A DNA stretch of 64,000 nucleotides from Bradyrhizobium sp. Rc3b (GTDB lineage: Bacteria; Pseudomonadota; Alphaproteobacteria; Rhizobiales; Xanthobacteraceae): contig NZ_FOUS01000008.1 in assembly GCF_900114915.1 (NCBI RefSeq), positions 124,001 to 188,000 on the forward strand. The letters are read 5' to 3'. A program made the translations under genes and the position numbers. Shown in pieces: positions 31,554 to 41,513 of the stretch. The notes below the pieces were generated by a model. The model was given only the letters and a program-made list of their open reading frames with translations, had not been told where the DNA came from and made no database searches. Within the stretch, counting starts at the first letter, position 1, and the number at the start of each line of letters is the position of its first letter.

Positions 31554-31581
31554 AAAGCGCGATGACGATTCATCGCGCTTT
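31554..31581 (-). terminator. Hairpin terminator of the sugar ABC/dehydrogenase operon
   Basis: AAAGCGCGATGA-CGAT-TCATCGCGCTTT is a perfect 12-bp stem with a four-base loop, 21 bases beyond the stop of the dehydrogenase gene. On the minus strand it is followed by GGTTATTGTTTG. It adjoins the dispersed repeat at 31495-31550. Confidence 0.7.
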
Positions 31582-31602
31582 GTCCATCCGCATTCGGCTT
31601 GT

Positions 31603-32592
31603 TCAGCCCAGCACGTCCTGATTGATGATGTTCTGCCGGATGGGATCGCCGTCCAGCACACTCAGGATGTTGCGCGCGGTCTGCTCGCTCATGCGGCTGA
31701 CCGCCTCCACCGTGACGCCGGCGACGTGGGGGGCGATGATGACGTTGGGCAGCGCGAACAGCGCGTTGCTGACCGGCGGCGGCTCCACCTCGAACACGTC
31801 GATGCCGGCGCCGGCGAGCTTGCCGGAGACCAGGGCGTCGTACAGCGCGGCTTCCTTCACGATGCCGCCGCGCGCGGTGTTGATGAGATAGGATTTCGGC
31901 TTCATCCGGCCGATCCGCGCTGCATCGAACAGACCGACGGTTTCCGGCGTCTTCGGGCAGTGGATGGTGACGAAATCGGCGTGAGGCAGCGCGGCGTCGA
32001 GGTCGGCGACGGGCTCGCAGCCGGCAGCCTTGATCTCGGCGGCTGGCTTGTAGGGATCGTAGACCTGCACGGTCATTTCCATCGCCAGGCACCGCTTGGC
32101 GGTACGGCTGCCGATGCGGCCGAAGCCTATGATCAGCACGGTTTTGCCGTACAGATCGAACGGCAGCATGCCGAGCCGGTCGGCCCATTTGCCGTCCTTG
32201 ACGCAGGCGTGCAACTCGTTCGCGCGCTTGGCCAGCGTCAGCATCATGAACAGCGCCTGCTCGGCGACCGAGGGCGAGTTGGCGCTGCCCGCGACCATCA
32301 GCGGCACCTTGCGGCGGGAAAGGGCGGGCACGTCGACGGCGTCGTAGCCGACGCCGATGCGGGTCACGACCTTCATGTCCTTGGACGCCTCGAGCTCGGT
32401 CTCGCCGAAGGCGGTGGCGCCGAGCGCCACGCCATGGACCGGCGCATGGCTCTTCAGCAAGGCCTCGAAATCCCTGGCCGAGATCAGGTTCGCAAACTCG
32501 ACGAGCTCGATATCGTCCCGCTGGGTAAGGAGGGCGCGTGCCCCTTGCGACAAAGTTTGTGTAACGAAAATCTTCTTCTTGTTGGTCGCCAT
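31603..32592 (-). CDS. D-2-hydroxyacid dehydrogenase (PGDH-like)
   Basis: A 329-residue NAD-dependent dehydrogenase of the D-isomer-specific family. The Rossmann motif is VLIIGFGRIGSRTAKRCLAM; catalytic residues appear in order as Arg in INTARGGIVKE, Glu in FEVEPPP, and His in NVIIAPHVAGVTVEA. Length and sequence resemble the catalytic core of phosphoglycerate dehydrogenase without the ACT domain. It is the last gene of the carbohydrate ABC transporter operon, 34 bases after the ATPase gene, so its substrate is likely the transported compound or a product of it. Confidence 0.88.
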   Translation of the reverse strand: MATNKKKIFVTQTLSQGARALLTQRDDIELVEFANLISARDFEALLKSHAPVHGVALGATAFGETELEASKDMKVVTRIGVGYDAVDVPALSRRKVPLMVAGSANSPSVAEQALFMMLTLAKRANELHACVKDGKWADRLGMLPFDLYGKTVLIIGFGRIGSRTAKRCLAMEMTVQVYDPYKPAAEIKAAGCEPVADLDAALPHADFVTIHCPKTPETVGLFDAARIGRMKPKSYLINTARGGIVKEAALYDALVSGKLAGAGIDVFEVEPPPVSNALFALPNVIIAPHVAGVTVEAVSRMSEQTARNILSVLDGDPIRQNIINQDVLG

Positions 32593-32626
32593 CGTCCCCT
32601 GCCTGCGCGAGTTTCTTGGACCGGCG

Positions 32627-33727
<1,101 letters not shown>

Positions 33728-33733
33728 GAGACA

Positions 33734-34645
33734 TCAACCCTTTGTCGCACCGGCGGTCAGGCCGGCAATGTAGTAGTCCATCAGGAAGGCGTAGATGATC
33801 AGCGGCGGCGCCGCGCCGAGCAGCGCGCCGGTCATGATCTGTCCCCAGTTGAAGACGTCGCCCTTGATCAGCGTCGTGGTGATGCCGACCGGCAGCACCA
33901 GTTGGTCCACCGAGGTCGTGAACACCAGGGGATAGAGGAACTGCGCCCAGGATACGGTGAACGCGAAGATGGTCGCGGCGATCAGGCCGGGCAGCGCGAC
34001 GGGGATGAATATCCGCGTCAGGGTCTGCAGCCAGGAGGCGCCGTCGATCAGCGCGGCCTCGTCCAGCTCCTTCGGGATCGAGGCGAAATAGCCGATCATG
34101 ATCCAGGTGCAGAACGGCACCGTCAGCGTCGGATAGATGAACAGCAGCACGTACCATCTGTTGAGCAGCGTGATGCCGGTGATGTCCTGGACCATTCCGA
34201 GCACCTTGAACAGGGGAATGAACAGAAGACTGTCCGGGATCAAATAGGTGAGGAAGACGCCGGTGGCCAGCGTCGCGGAGCCCCAGAACTTCATCCGGGC
34301 CAGCGCAAAGGCGGCAGGGATGCTGATCAGCATCGTGATGATGACGACCACGATCGACACGATCGACGAATTCCAGAAGAAGCGCAGGAACTGGTTCGAG
34401 CTCAGGAGCTCGACATAGTTCGACAGCGTCGGATGGAACACCCACCAGGGATTGGTCGCCGCCGATATTTCCGCGCTGCTCTTGAGCGAGGTGATCAGCA
34501 TGTAGATCGGCGGCGTCAGGAAGAAGATCGCAAACAGCACCAGGAAGAAATAAGACCAGCGCAGCGCCCAGGTGCGGTCGCGGCTCATGCTGCCGTATTT
34601 GATCTTGCGGGAGGGGCCGGCCTTGTCGATTGCAAGCGTGCTCAT
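33734..34645 (-). CDS. Carbohydrate ABC transporter permease (MalG-like)
   Basis: A 303-residue inner-membrane permease with about six helices. The coupling EAA motif is ELDEAALIDGASWLQTLTRI, followed by the typical FAFTVSWAQFLYPLVFT. A soluble N-terminus (DKAGPSRKIKYGSMSRDR) precedes the first helix. The start overlaps the preceding permease stop by one base at 34645. It pairs with the MalF-like partner to form the channel. Confidence 0.92.
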   Translation of the reverse strand: MSTLAIDKAGPSRKIKYGSMSRDRTWALRWSYFFLVLFAIFFLTPPIYMLITSLKSSAEISAATNPWWVFHPTLSNYVELLSSNQFLRFFWNSSIVSIVVVIITMLISIPAAFALARMKFWGSATLATGVFLTYLIPDSLLFIPLFKVLGMVQDITGITLLNRWYVLLFIYPTLTVPFCTWIMIGYFASIPKELDEAALIDGASWLQTLTRIFIPVALPGLIAATIFAFTVSWAQFLYPLVFTTSVDQLVLPVGITTTLIKGDVFNWGQIMTGALLGAAPPLIIYAFLMDYYIAGLTAGATKG

Positions 34646-35583
34646 CAGGCTTCATTCCCGCGTTTGTTGACATCGCGCAGGATGAAGATCGCTGCGACGG
34701 CGAGGATCGGCACCATGAACAGGGAGACGCAGGCGCCGAGCGGAATATCGCTGCTCTGGATGCCGACCTGGAATGCCCAGGTGGCGAACAGATGCGTTGT
34801 ATCCAGCGGGCCCCCTGACGTCAGGATGCGCACGATGTCGAAATTGGCGAAGGTCACGATCAGCGAGAACAGCGTCGTGATGGCGATGATGTTGCGCATC
34901 ATCGGCAGCGTCACGTACCAGATCCGCTGCCACCAATTGGCGCCGTCGATCGCCGCGGCCTCATAGAGCTGTTCGGGCACGGATTTCAGCGCGGCGAGGT
35001 ACATGATCAGGAAGAACGGCGCGCCGTACCAGACGTTGACCAGGATGACGGAGAAGCGCGCCCAGAAAGTGTCGCCGAGCCAGGGGATCGGACCGACGCC
35101 GAAGAAGGACAGCGTGTAGTTGAAGGCGCTGTAGGAGGGATCGAACAGCCACAGCCAGGCCAGCGTGCTCATCGCCGGCGGAATCACCCAGGGCACCAGC
35201 AGCATGCCGCGCCATTTGCGCTGCTTCTTGCCCGGAATGTTGTGGACGAAATGCGCGACGATGAAACCGATCAGCGCCTTGAAGACCACCGCGGTGATGG
35301 CGAAGATGCAGGACTGCCGCACCACCATCCAGAACGTCTCGCGCTTGAACAGGAAGGTGAAGTTGCTGAGGCCGACGAACTTCGTCATCGCCTTGTTCAG
35401 CGTCGCGAGGTACACCGAGTAGAAGGCGGGGTAGAGCACGAGCAGGACGATCAGAAGGATCAGCGGAAGCGTCAGGAAGAACGCCACCGTCGATTTCCGT
35501 CCGAGCGCGTTGCGCAGGCTTGATCCCTTCCGCGCGCCCCTTGCACGGACGGCGCGACCTTGCTCGACGACGACATCGGCCAT
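34645..35583 (-). CDS. Carbohydrate ABC transporter permease (MalF-like)
   Basis: A 312-residue permease with about six helices; its EAA loop reads EQLYEAAAIDGANWWQRIWY. The N-terminus is basic (GRAVRARGARKGSSLRNALG). It is the first permease gene of the operon, separated by 147 bases from the binding-protein gene; such a gap often permits higher expression of the binding protein. Functions with the MalG-like permease and the ATPase. Confidence 0.92.
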   Translation of the reverse strand: MADVVVEQGRAVRARGARKGSSLRNALGRKSTVAFFLTLPLILLIVLLVLYPAFYSVYLATLNKAMTKFVGLSNFTFLFKRETFWMVVRQSCIFAITAVVFKALIGFIVAHFVHNIPGKKQRKWRGMLLVPWVIPPAMSTLAWLWLFDPSYSAFNYTLSFFGVGPIPWLGDTFWARFSVILVNVWYGAPFFLIMYLAALKSVPEQLYEAAAIDGANWWQRIWYVTLPMMRNIIAITTLFSLIVTFANFDIVRILTSGGPLDTTHLFATWAFQVGIQSSDIPLGACVSLFMVPILAVAAIFILRDVNKRGNEA

Positions 35584-35730
35584 CTCAGCTTCCTTGAATC
35601 AGCTCTATTGGATCTACTTCTTTGTCCAACCGCGAAGCCGGCCATTGGGGTCGGCTTCCCGGCCATGCGAATTCGATGACGGGATGCAGGCGGCTCACGC
35701 AGATGGCGTGAACCGCCCCGCACACCCCAC

Positions 35731-37071
35731 CTAGCTCCGCATGAAGCCTTCGCACTCGCCCTCGGCCCAGGCGAGGGCCTGATCCATGGTCTCGCCGCGT
35801 GCAAAACGCAGCGCCATCTTGGTCAGCGTCGCCTGGAAATAGATCTGCTGCGCGATCTTGGGCGGTGCCGGGGACGCCGCGATCGACAGCGTCTGATGCT
35901 TGTAGGGGTCGGGATAGTGGAAGAGCGTTCCCTTCGGCGGCCCTTCCTCTTCCCATGTCTTGAGCTTGGTCATGTTGGCGTAGGCCGGCAGGTCGTAGCC
36001 GCCGCTCACCGCGACGAACTTCTCGATCGACGATGGCGAGGACATGTGAACGAGCAGGCTCTTGGCCGCCTCCTTGTTCTTGCCAAAACTCCAGACACCC
36101 CAGAAATAGGGCAGGTACGGTGCAAACCGGCCCTTCGGACCGGACGGGAATCCGTGCGTCCAGCACTGCTCGGCAACCTGCGGCGCATCGCGCTTGGCGA
36201 CGGCCCAGGCGCTCGGCGGATTGAGGATCATCGCGCCGCGGCCGGAGATCAGCCATTTGTTGTTGGAGGCGTCGTCCCAGGACGGCGCATCCGGCGGCAG
36301 GAAGGCGATCAGCTTCTTGTAGAACTCCATGGCCTGGCGAACCTGATCGGTCTTCACCGTGATGTCGCCCTTGGCGTTGACGAGCTCGGCGCCGAACGAC
36401 TGGAAGATCGCGCCGGCGGTGTCCACGCTGTCGGTGGTCTCGCCGAGACCGATGCCGAACGGAACGCCGGCCTTGTGGCAAGCCTCGGCTGCCTTCAGGA
36501 AGGTCTCCATGGTCCAGTTCTCGACCTTGGGCGGGCCGCCGACCGGGTACATCTCCTGCACGTCGATGCCGGCATGCTTCTTCATCAGGTCAATGCGGGA
36601 GCAGGGACCCTTGATCTGGCTGCCGGGTGTCGCGGGCACTGCGAGCCATTTGCCGCCCGACTGCCCGAGATATTTGACCGTGCCGTTCACCTCACCGTTC
36701 TGCTTGAGAAGCGGCTCCATGACGTCGTTGAGCGGCTCGAGATTCTCGGCATAGGCCTGCGGCCACCAGCTCGGCATCTGCAGGATGTCATGACCAGACT
36801 TCGCCTGGGCTTCCGCCGCAGCGGTCAGCTCGATCTTCTTGTTGTTGCTGGTGATGTAGTCGATGGAGACTTCGACCTTCTCCTTCGCGGCCCATTCGTT
36901 GACGAGGTCGGTCGAGGCCTTGTTGGCGCCCGGCACCCAATGGTCCCAGAAACCGATCGAGAGTTTGCCGGCGGCGTAAGCGCCCCGGACATAGGGCGCT
37001 GTGATCAGCGCCGCGGAGGACATTGCAGTGGCAGCCACAAATTGACGTCGCGTCAGTGTCTTGCGTGACAT
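35731..37071 (-). CDS. Carbohydrate ABC transporter substrate-binding protein
   Basis: A 446-residue extracellular solute-binding protein of family 1. The N-terminus carries a twin-arginine-like motif (TLTRRQFVAATAMSS) and a hydrophobic segment ending near GAYAAGKL, so it is probably exported by Tat. The mature protein begins LSIGFWDHWVPGANKASTDL, and contains aromatic-rich stretches usual in sugar binding. It is the first gene of a five-gene operon (binding protein, two permeases, ATPase, dehydrogenase). Confidence 0.9.
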   Translation of the reverse strand: MSRKTLTRRQFVAATAMSSAALITAPYVRGAYAAGKLSIGFWDHWVPGANKASTDLVNEWAAKEKVEVSIDYITSNNKKIELTAAAEAQAKSGHDILQMPSWWPQAYAENLEPLNDVMEPLLKQNGEVNGTVKYLGQSGGKWLAVPATPGSQIKGPCSRIDLMKKHAGIDVQEMYPVGGPPKVENWTMETFLKAAEACHKAGVPFGIGLGETTDSVDTAGAIFQSFGAELVNAKGDITVKTDQVRQAMEFYKKLIAFLPPDAPSWDDASNNKWLISGRGAMILNPPSAWAVAKRDAPQVAEQCWTHGFPSGPKGRFAPYLPYFWGVWSFGKNKEAAKSLLVHMSSPSSIEKFVAVSGGYDLPAYANMTKLKTWEEEGPPKGTLFHYPDPYKHQTLSIAASPAPPKIAQQIYFQATLTKMALRFARGETMDQALAWAEGECEGFMRS

Positions 37072-37539
37072 CTCGTTTCCTCGCCTGGGTGTTTGTTGTT
37101 GGAGTTTCCTCTAAGACTTCTTTTCCGAGTTCTTGTTGTTGGATTTTCTTATTGATGCCGTCGGCCCAGGTGAACAATTCACGCAGGCCGCAGCAAATTG
37201 GTAGCGCGATCAGATCATGATTGACCGCGTCTGTCGAGAAAGCCGAACGGCTCGCGCCTAGAACTAACGTTGCGTCCTCGAACGCGGCAGCGCTGTGCCG
37301 GTGGTGAGCTGCGATCGCTTGTTTTGCGACGCACACGTCGCGAGAGCCGGCCTGGAACGATCCGTGCGCAATTACGCCGCAGTTTCGAATAAGCCTGCAT
37401 AACCGCTTCGCGCGAAAGACTTTTCGGGCGTGGACAGCATTCGGCCGCGTCTGGACCGCGAAGCGGCGGAAACGATAGAGTTGCAGCTGGCGGGTGACTC
37501 CGCCCCAACACGCCAGTCAGATCGACGATGGAGACGAGA
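37072..37539. other. Intergenic region between the ABC operon and the LTxxQ gene
   Basis: 468 bases between two divergent genes. Near the ABC operon start there is a T-rich plus strand with two related TTGTTGTTGGA blocks (about 37097 and 37134). I see no credible gene and no strong promoter pair. Regulation of both flanking genes must reside here. Confidence 0.6.
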
Positions 37540-38337
37540 ATGATCAACCCGGCGCCGTCTGCGCGGCTTCACATGCGGCGATGGTTCGCACTGGGGGCCG
37601 TGCTTACGCTGCTGCTCGGTGCGGCCGCAGTGGCCCATGCTCAAGGCCTGGTCAAGGGCGTTCAGGACGGCGCGGCGGCCGGAAACAAGGCGGCAGGTCC
37701 CGTCGGTGGCGTGCTCGGCGGTGCAATCGGCGGCGTGGTCGGCGTTTTCACCGGCGTGCTCGGCGTCGGCAATAACAACGGCAATCAGGCCCCGGCCGCC
37801 AGGGATGCAGGCAAGGATGCCAAGCAGCAGGGCGCCGCCAAGGACAAGGATGCCAAGGACAAGGACGCAAAGGGCGCCAAAGCAGGCAAGGGCGCCAAGG
37901 CGAGCAAGGAGGCCAAGAACGCACCGCAGGGCAAGGACAATAAGGATGTCACCGTCCTCACCCAGACTGGCGCGCCGCAGCAGACCGCCGAGCAGATCGT
38001 CGCCAACAGCGATTCCTATATCGAGCGGATCAAGACTCAGCTGAATCTTACGGCTGATCAGGAGAAGCACTGGTACGGCTTCTCGAGCGCAATGCACTAC
38101 CTTGGGCATAATGGTGCAGAGCGGCTCAACTTGCGGGTTGCGCGCGCCAAGCGGGATCCGCCCGACGACATTATCGAGCAGATGCGAAACGAGGCGCAGT
38201 TCCTGATCGACCGCGCCGCCGACCAGCGCAATGTCGCCGACGCCGCCGAGCCGCTCTTTTCGAGCCTCGATGACAAGCAGAAGCAGGTCTTCATTCAGGA
38301 GATGGTGCGGCTGAGCCACGAGCGCGGATTGGATTGA
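37540..38337 (+). CDS. Secreted LTxxQ-motif (Spy/CpxP-like) protein
   Basis: A 265-residue exported protein. The signal peptide is RRWFALGAVLTLLLGAAAVAHAQ, after which come a glycine-rich segment (GGVLGGAIGGVVGVFTGVLG) and a lysine/alanine-rich linker (residues about 85-130). The C-terminal domain has LNLTADQEKHWYGFSSAMH, the LTxxQ motif of Spy/CpxP proteins, which are periplasmic helical chaperones or stress sensors. GGAG precedes the ATG at 37540 by six bases; an ATG four codons upstream overlaps that site. Confidence 0.78.
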   Translation: MINPAPSARLHMRRWFALGAVLTLLLGAAAVAHAQGLVKGVQDGAAAGNKAAGPVGGVLGGAIGGVVGVFTGVLGVGNNNGNQAPAARDAGKDAKQQGAAKDKDAKDKDAKGAKAGKGAKASKEAKNAPQGKDNKDVTVLTQTGAPQQTAEQIVANSDSYIERIKTQLNLTADQEKHWYGFSSAMHYLGHNGAERLNLRVARAKRDPPDDIIEQMRNEAQFLIDRAADQRNVADAAEPLFSSLDDKQKQVFIQEMVRLSHERGLD

Positions 38338-38448
38338 TCAAGTTGAATCGGATCGGGCGCGTCTGAATTAACGGAGCCGGCCACGAATTCGTGAATCCTC
38401 TCCAAAGTTGAGGTATGATTATCTTCGCAAGCTGACTGCGGGGTTGAT

Positions 38449-38826
38449 ATGGCGGACGGACTCTCCGTTTTCCTGGTCGAAGACGAGGCGTTGATCCGGA
38501 TGATGATCGCCGACATGGTGACGGAACTCGGCCACCACGTCGTTGCGGAAGCGGACAATGTCCGGGACGCCAGCGCGTTCGCCATGACCGCGCAATACGA
38601 TATGGCCATCCTCGACATCAACCTGATGGGCCTTTACGTCGATCCCGTCGCCGACCTGATCGAACGTCGCGGAAAGCCGTTCATGTTCGCCACGGGGTAC
38701 GGTCCGGAATTGCTGCCGTCCTTGCTCAGACGCAGGCCGATCCTGCGCAAGCCGATCGCTATGGATCAGCTCAAGGCGATGATCGATTCCATGTTTCCGG
38801 GAGCCCCGGCCAAAGCGCCGCACTGA
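38449..38826 (+). CDS. Stand-alone response regulator receiver
   Basis: A 125-residue single receiver domain: the acidic pair in VFLVEDEALIRMMIADM, the phospho-accepting Asp in MAILDINLMG (about residue 57), Thr in FMFATGYG, and Lys in ILRKPIAMDQLKAMI. There is no output domain and no neighbouring kinase gene. Such receivers act as phosphate shuttles or through protein contacts; in alphaproteobacteria related receivers appear in the general stress and blue-light pathways. Its 3' end merges with 23-bp tandem repeats. Confidence 0.88.
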   Translation: MADGLSVFLVEDEALIRMMIADMVTELGHHVVAEADNVRDASAFAMTAQYDMAILDINLMGLYVDPVADLIERRGKPFMFATGYGPELLPSLLRRRPILRKPIAMDQLKAMIDSMFPGAPAKAPH

Positions 38827-38895
38827 GTGAAGGCGAAGGCGCCGCACTGGTGACGGCGAAGACGCCGCACTCGTGACGGCGAAGACGCCGCACTG
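38827..38895. repeat. Three tandem 23-bp repeats after the receiver gene
   Basis: Three 23-base units at 38827, 38850 and 38873, consensus GTGACGGCGAAGACGCCGCACTS; the last two differ only at the final base and the first carries two A/C changes. The sequence immediately before (GCGCCGCACTGA, which ends the receiver gene) matches the end of a unit, so the array appears to have grown from the gene's own 3' end. Unit length is not a multiple of three. Confidence 0.85.
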
Positions 38896-38908
38896 AGATA
38901 GCCCAACG

Positions 38909-38938
38909 AAAATGGCCGCCCGTCAGGGGCGGCCATTT
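38909..38938. terminator. Bidirectional terminator
   Basis: AAATGGCCGCC-CGTCAGG-GGCGGCCATTT forms a strong stem flanked by A-rich and T-rich ends, between the receiver gene and the convergent small membrane protein gene. It can terminate transcription from both sides. Confidence 0.8.
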
Positions 38939-38960
38939 GGCGGCAGGATTTGTCGTGGTC

Positions 38961-39116
38961 TCAGATCAGGCCGGCGCCGAGGTCGATGCCGTACGCCATC
39001 AGGCCGAACGAGGCGACCAGGCCCGTGCAGCAGAACAGCAAGATGGTCTTGAAGGACGAATCGGCGAAACGCGTTTCGACGACGGCCGGCATCGCGGCGA
39101 TCGAAATCATGCTCAT
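38961..39116 (-). CDS. Small single-pass membrane protein (51 aa)
   Basis: A 51-residue ORF beginning MSMISIAAMPAVVETRFADS and containing one hydrophobic helix (TILLFCCTGLVASFGLMAYG) with two adjacent cysteines. AAGGGGG lies eight bases before the ATG at 39116, and a terminator follows the stop. It matches the style of abundant small membrane proteins in bradyrhizobia. Function unknown. Confidence 0.7.
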   Translation of the reverse strand: MSMISIAAMPAVVETRFADSSFKTILLFCCTGLVASFGLMAYGIDLGAGLI

Positions 39117-39259
39117 GTCATTGCCCCCTTGTTGACCCTGAATTGCATCAGGTGAGGGAACCCTAGGGCAAAAAGTTTGACGTCAGATTGGGGGACATCC
39201 TTAACGGAGTCCCAATCGGATTCCGCAATTCTCCGGCGCGGCGGGCCGGATTGCAAGTC

Positions 39260-39463
39260 TCAGTTGCGGCCGTTCTTCAGCACCCTGGCAATGGTGTGGG
39301 CCGTCATGGCCGCGCGGTCGGAAGCGCGCTGGGCGGCCAGCCGGTCTCGGGCCTTTTCCTCGATCAGAAGGTCGATCAGCGCCAGCCGCTTGTCTTCGTC
39401 ATCCGCCTCGCTCAGCAGGCGATGATAGCGGTGGTAGTCGAAACCAAAATCCTGCTTACGCAT
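39260..39463 (-). CDS. Small conserved-type hypothetical protein (67 aa)
   Basis: A 67-residue highly charged, helical protein starting MRKQDFGFDYHRYHRLLSEA and rich in Arg, Asp and Ala (DDEDKRLALIDLLIEEKARD). GGGGGCG precedes the ATG at 39463. No domain recognised; the composition suggests a small soluble regulator or nucleic-acid-associated protein. An upstream in-frame start at 39478 adds five residues. Confidence 0.65.
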   Translation of the reverse strand: MRKQDFGFDYHRYHRLLSEADDEDKRLALIDLLIEEKARDRLAAQRASDRAAMTAHTIARVLKNGRN

Positions 39464-39615
39464 GTCACGCCCCCGCAACTACGCCACACACAAACACACG
39501 GCAGGATTGTTTCTCATCCGGAACACGCAGGCAAGCACGTTCATGTATGGAACCGCGCGTGCGCGGCAATCAGCTGTGCATTAATGGAACCGTGACCAGG
39601 AAGGACGACCGAACT

Positions 39616-40617
39616 TCAGTTTGGATTTGAGTCGGCGAACATCTTCAGGCCGACGAAGCTCGCGTCTGGCTTCGTCACGAGCTTGGTCGGAATGTTGCGC
39701 AGATAGTCCTGGAAGCGCCCCTTGGCTTCGAAGCGCGCCCGGAACGCAGAGGCGAGAAGGAACTCGGGGAAACGCGGCACGATTCCGCCGGCCACATAGA
39801 CACCGCCGCGGGCACCGAACGTCACCGCAAGATTGCCGGCGACCGAGCCAAGGATGGCACAAAACATCTCCAGCGTTGCGCGGCTGACGGGACAGGTGCC
39901 TTCCATCGCGGCCTTGGTGATGGCGGCAGCGTCGCGATGCGGCACCTGGGCGCCGTCAACCTCAGCCAAGGCCTCGTAGAGGTTTTGCAGCCCGGAACCC
40001 GAGAGCGCGCCGCGCTCGATGGAGACGTGGCCAAGGCGTCCGCGCAAGCACGCAATCACACGTTCCTCGCGCTCGTTCTCCGCCGGCAGGGTCGCATGTC
40101 CTGCTTCGGTGACGACGGCGAGGCGCGCGCCGTGGCGTTCGACCAGACAGGAGACGCCAAAGCCGGTTCCGGGGCCAACCACCAGCAACGGCTCTCCGGC
40201 GAGGCCATTTTGTCCGCCGAGCGGGATCAGATCCGCAGGCTGCAAGGCGGGCAGGGACCAGGCCACCACCTCGAAATCGTTGAGCACATGGACGCTGTCG
40301 AAGCCGAGAGCCGGCTGCAGCTCGTTGCCGTCGATGACCCAGGGACTGTTGGTCATGACGCAGCGGTTGTTGGTGACGGGGCCCGCCACGGCCAGCACGG
40401 CTCTTTGCGGCTGCTCGCCCCCTGATCGGCGCGTCAGCACGTCCGCGATGGCTTCCCGGACGGTCGGGAAGTCGGCGACCTTCACATAATCGATCGGTCC
40501 GGTCTGGTCGCCGCTGCCGAGGTCGCCGCGGCCCAATTCGCTCCGGCTCAGCGCGAAGCGCGCATTGGTGCCGCCGATATCGGCGAGAAGTATCTGTCCT
40601 GTCTTGCCGATATTCAT
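39616..40617 (-). CDS. glk: Glucokinase
   Basis: A 333-residue glucokinase of the bacterial Glk (ROK-independent) family. The phosphate motif is ILLADIGGTNARFALS; other family stretches are AGPVTNNRCVMTNSPWVIDG, VVGPGTGFGVSCLVERHG and VTEAGHATLPAENEREE, whose His and Glu contact glucose, and GGVYVAGGIVPRF. It phosphorylates glucose to glucose 6-phosphate in the cytoplasm. The ATG at 40617 fits the family N-terminus; upstream in-frame residues are unlikely. Divergent from pncA. Confidence 0.93.
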   Translation of the reverse strand: MNIGKTGQILLADIGGTNARFALSRSELGRGDLGSGDQTGPIDYVKVADFPTVREAIADVLTRRSGGEQPQRAVLAVAGPVTNNRCVMTNSPWVIDGNELQPALGFDSVHVLNDFEVVAWSLPALQPADLIPLGGQNGLAGEPLLVVGPGTGFGVSCLVERHGARLAVVTEAGHATLPAENEREERVIACLRGRLGHVSIERGALSGSGLQNLYEALAEVDGAQVPHRDAAAITKAAMEGTCPVSRATLEMFCAILGSVAGNLAVTFGARGGVYVAGGIVPRFPEFLLASAFRARFEAKGRFQDYLRNIPTKLVTKPDASFVGLKMFADSNPN

Positions 40618-40876
40618 GACTTCGTGGCCGCCGCCGCCTTGCGGCACGACAACCCTGTCCTCCAGTCCTTCGACCCGGTCCGCGCAGTCACGGACAGTGC
40701 GAGAATCCGCCCTTGGGTGCGCCTAGTCAACACGGACGAGGCCAAACCGTTGCATCATGGCGGCCGTCTGGCGACCAATTCGCACGGCGCGGGCGGTTGC
40801 GAAGCTGCGCGGGAAGGCCGACACTCAGAGGACTTGTCCGGTGCCGGCGCGCCGGGCACATCGAATGAGACCGGCG

Positions 40877-41503
40877 ATGAAGATTTCCGACCGCGACGTG
40901 CTGCTGGCGATCGACGTGCAGAACGATTTCTGCACCGGCGGGGCGCTTGCCGTTCCCGGCGGCGAGAAGGTCGTCCCTGCCATCAACCGAATCGCCCAAA
41001 AATTCGCCAATGTGGTGCTGACCCAGGACTGGCATCCGCGCGACCACGTCTCGTTCGCGCCGAACCATGCGGGCAAGCAGCCGTTCCAGACCATCGAGCT
41101 CGAATACGGCACTCAGGTGCTCTGGCCGGCGCACTGCGTGCAGGGTACCTCCGGGGCGGAGTTCCATCGCGATCTCGACGTCGTCAGGGCGAGCCTCGTG
41201 GTGCGCAAGGGCTTTCGCCGTGGCATCGATTCCTATTCGGCGCTGTTCGAGAACGACAAGCGGACGCCGACGGGCCTGCTTGGATATTTGCGCGAACGCG
41301 AGCTGAAGACCGTGTTCGTCGTCGGCCTCGCGCTCGATTTCTGCGTCCGCTTCTCGGCGGAGGATGCCCGCAAGGCAGGATTCGAGGTCGCCGTCATCGA
41401 GGACGCCTGCCGTGGCATCGATCTCGACGGCTCGGTCGCTGCGGCCCATCGGAGTTTTCGCGACCTCGGCATCTCCATCGTGAGCCTCGAGGCGTTCCTG
41501 TGA
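40877..41503 (+). CDS. pncA: Nicotinamidase/pyrazinamidase
   Basis: A 208-residue cysteine hydrolase of the isochorismatase superfamily. The catalytic Asp is in AIDVQNDFCTGG (residue 13), the metal ligands are in TQDWHPRDHVSF, the Lys is in VVRKGF, and the nucleophilic Cys is in VVGLALDFCVRFSAEDA. It deamidates nicotinamide to nicotinate for NAD salvage. The ATG at 40877 directly precedes the conserved start. nadE lies two genes downstream on the same strand. Confidence 0.93.
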   Translation: MKISDRDVLLAIDVQNDFCTGGALAVPGGEKVVPAINRIAQKFANVVLTQDWHPRDHVSFAPNHAGKQPFQTIELEYGTQVLWPAHCVQGTSGAEFHRDLDVVRASLVVRKGFRRGIDSYSALFENDKRTPTGLLGYLRERELKTVFVVGLALDFCVRFSAEDARKAGFEVAVIEDACRGIDLDGSVAAAHRSFRDLGISIVSLEAFL

Positions 41504-41513
41504 CGATCGTGAG

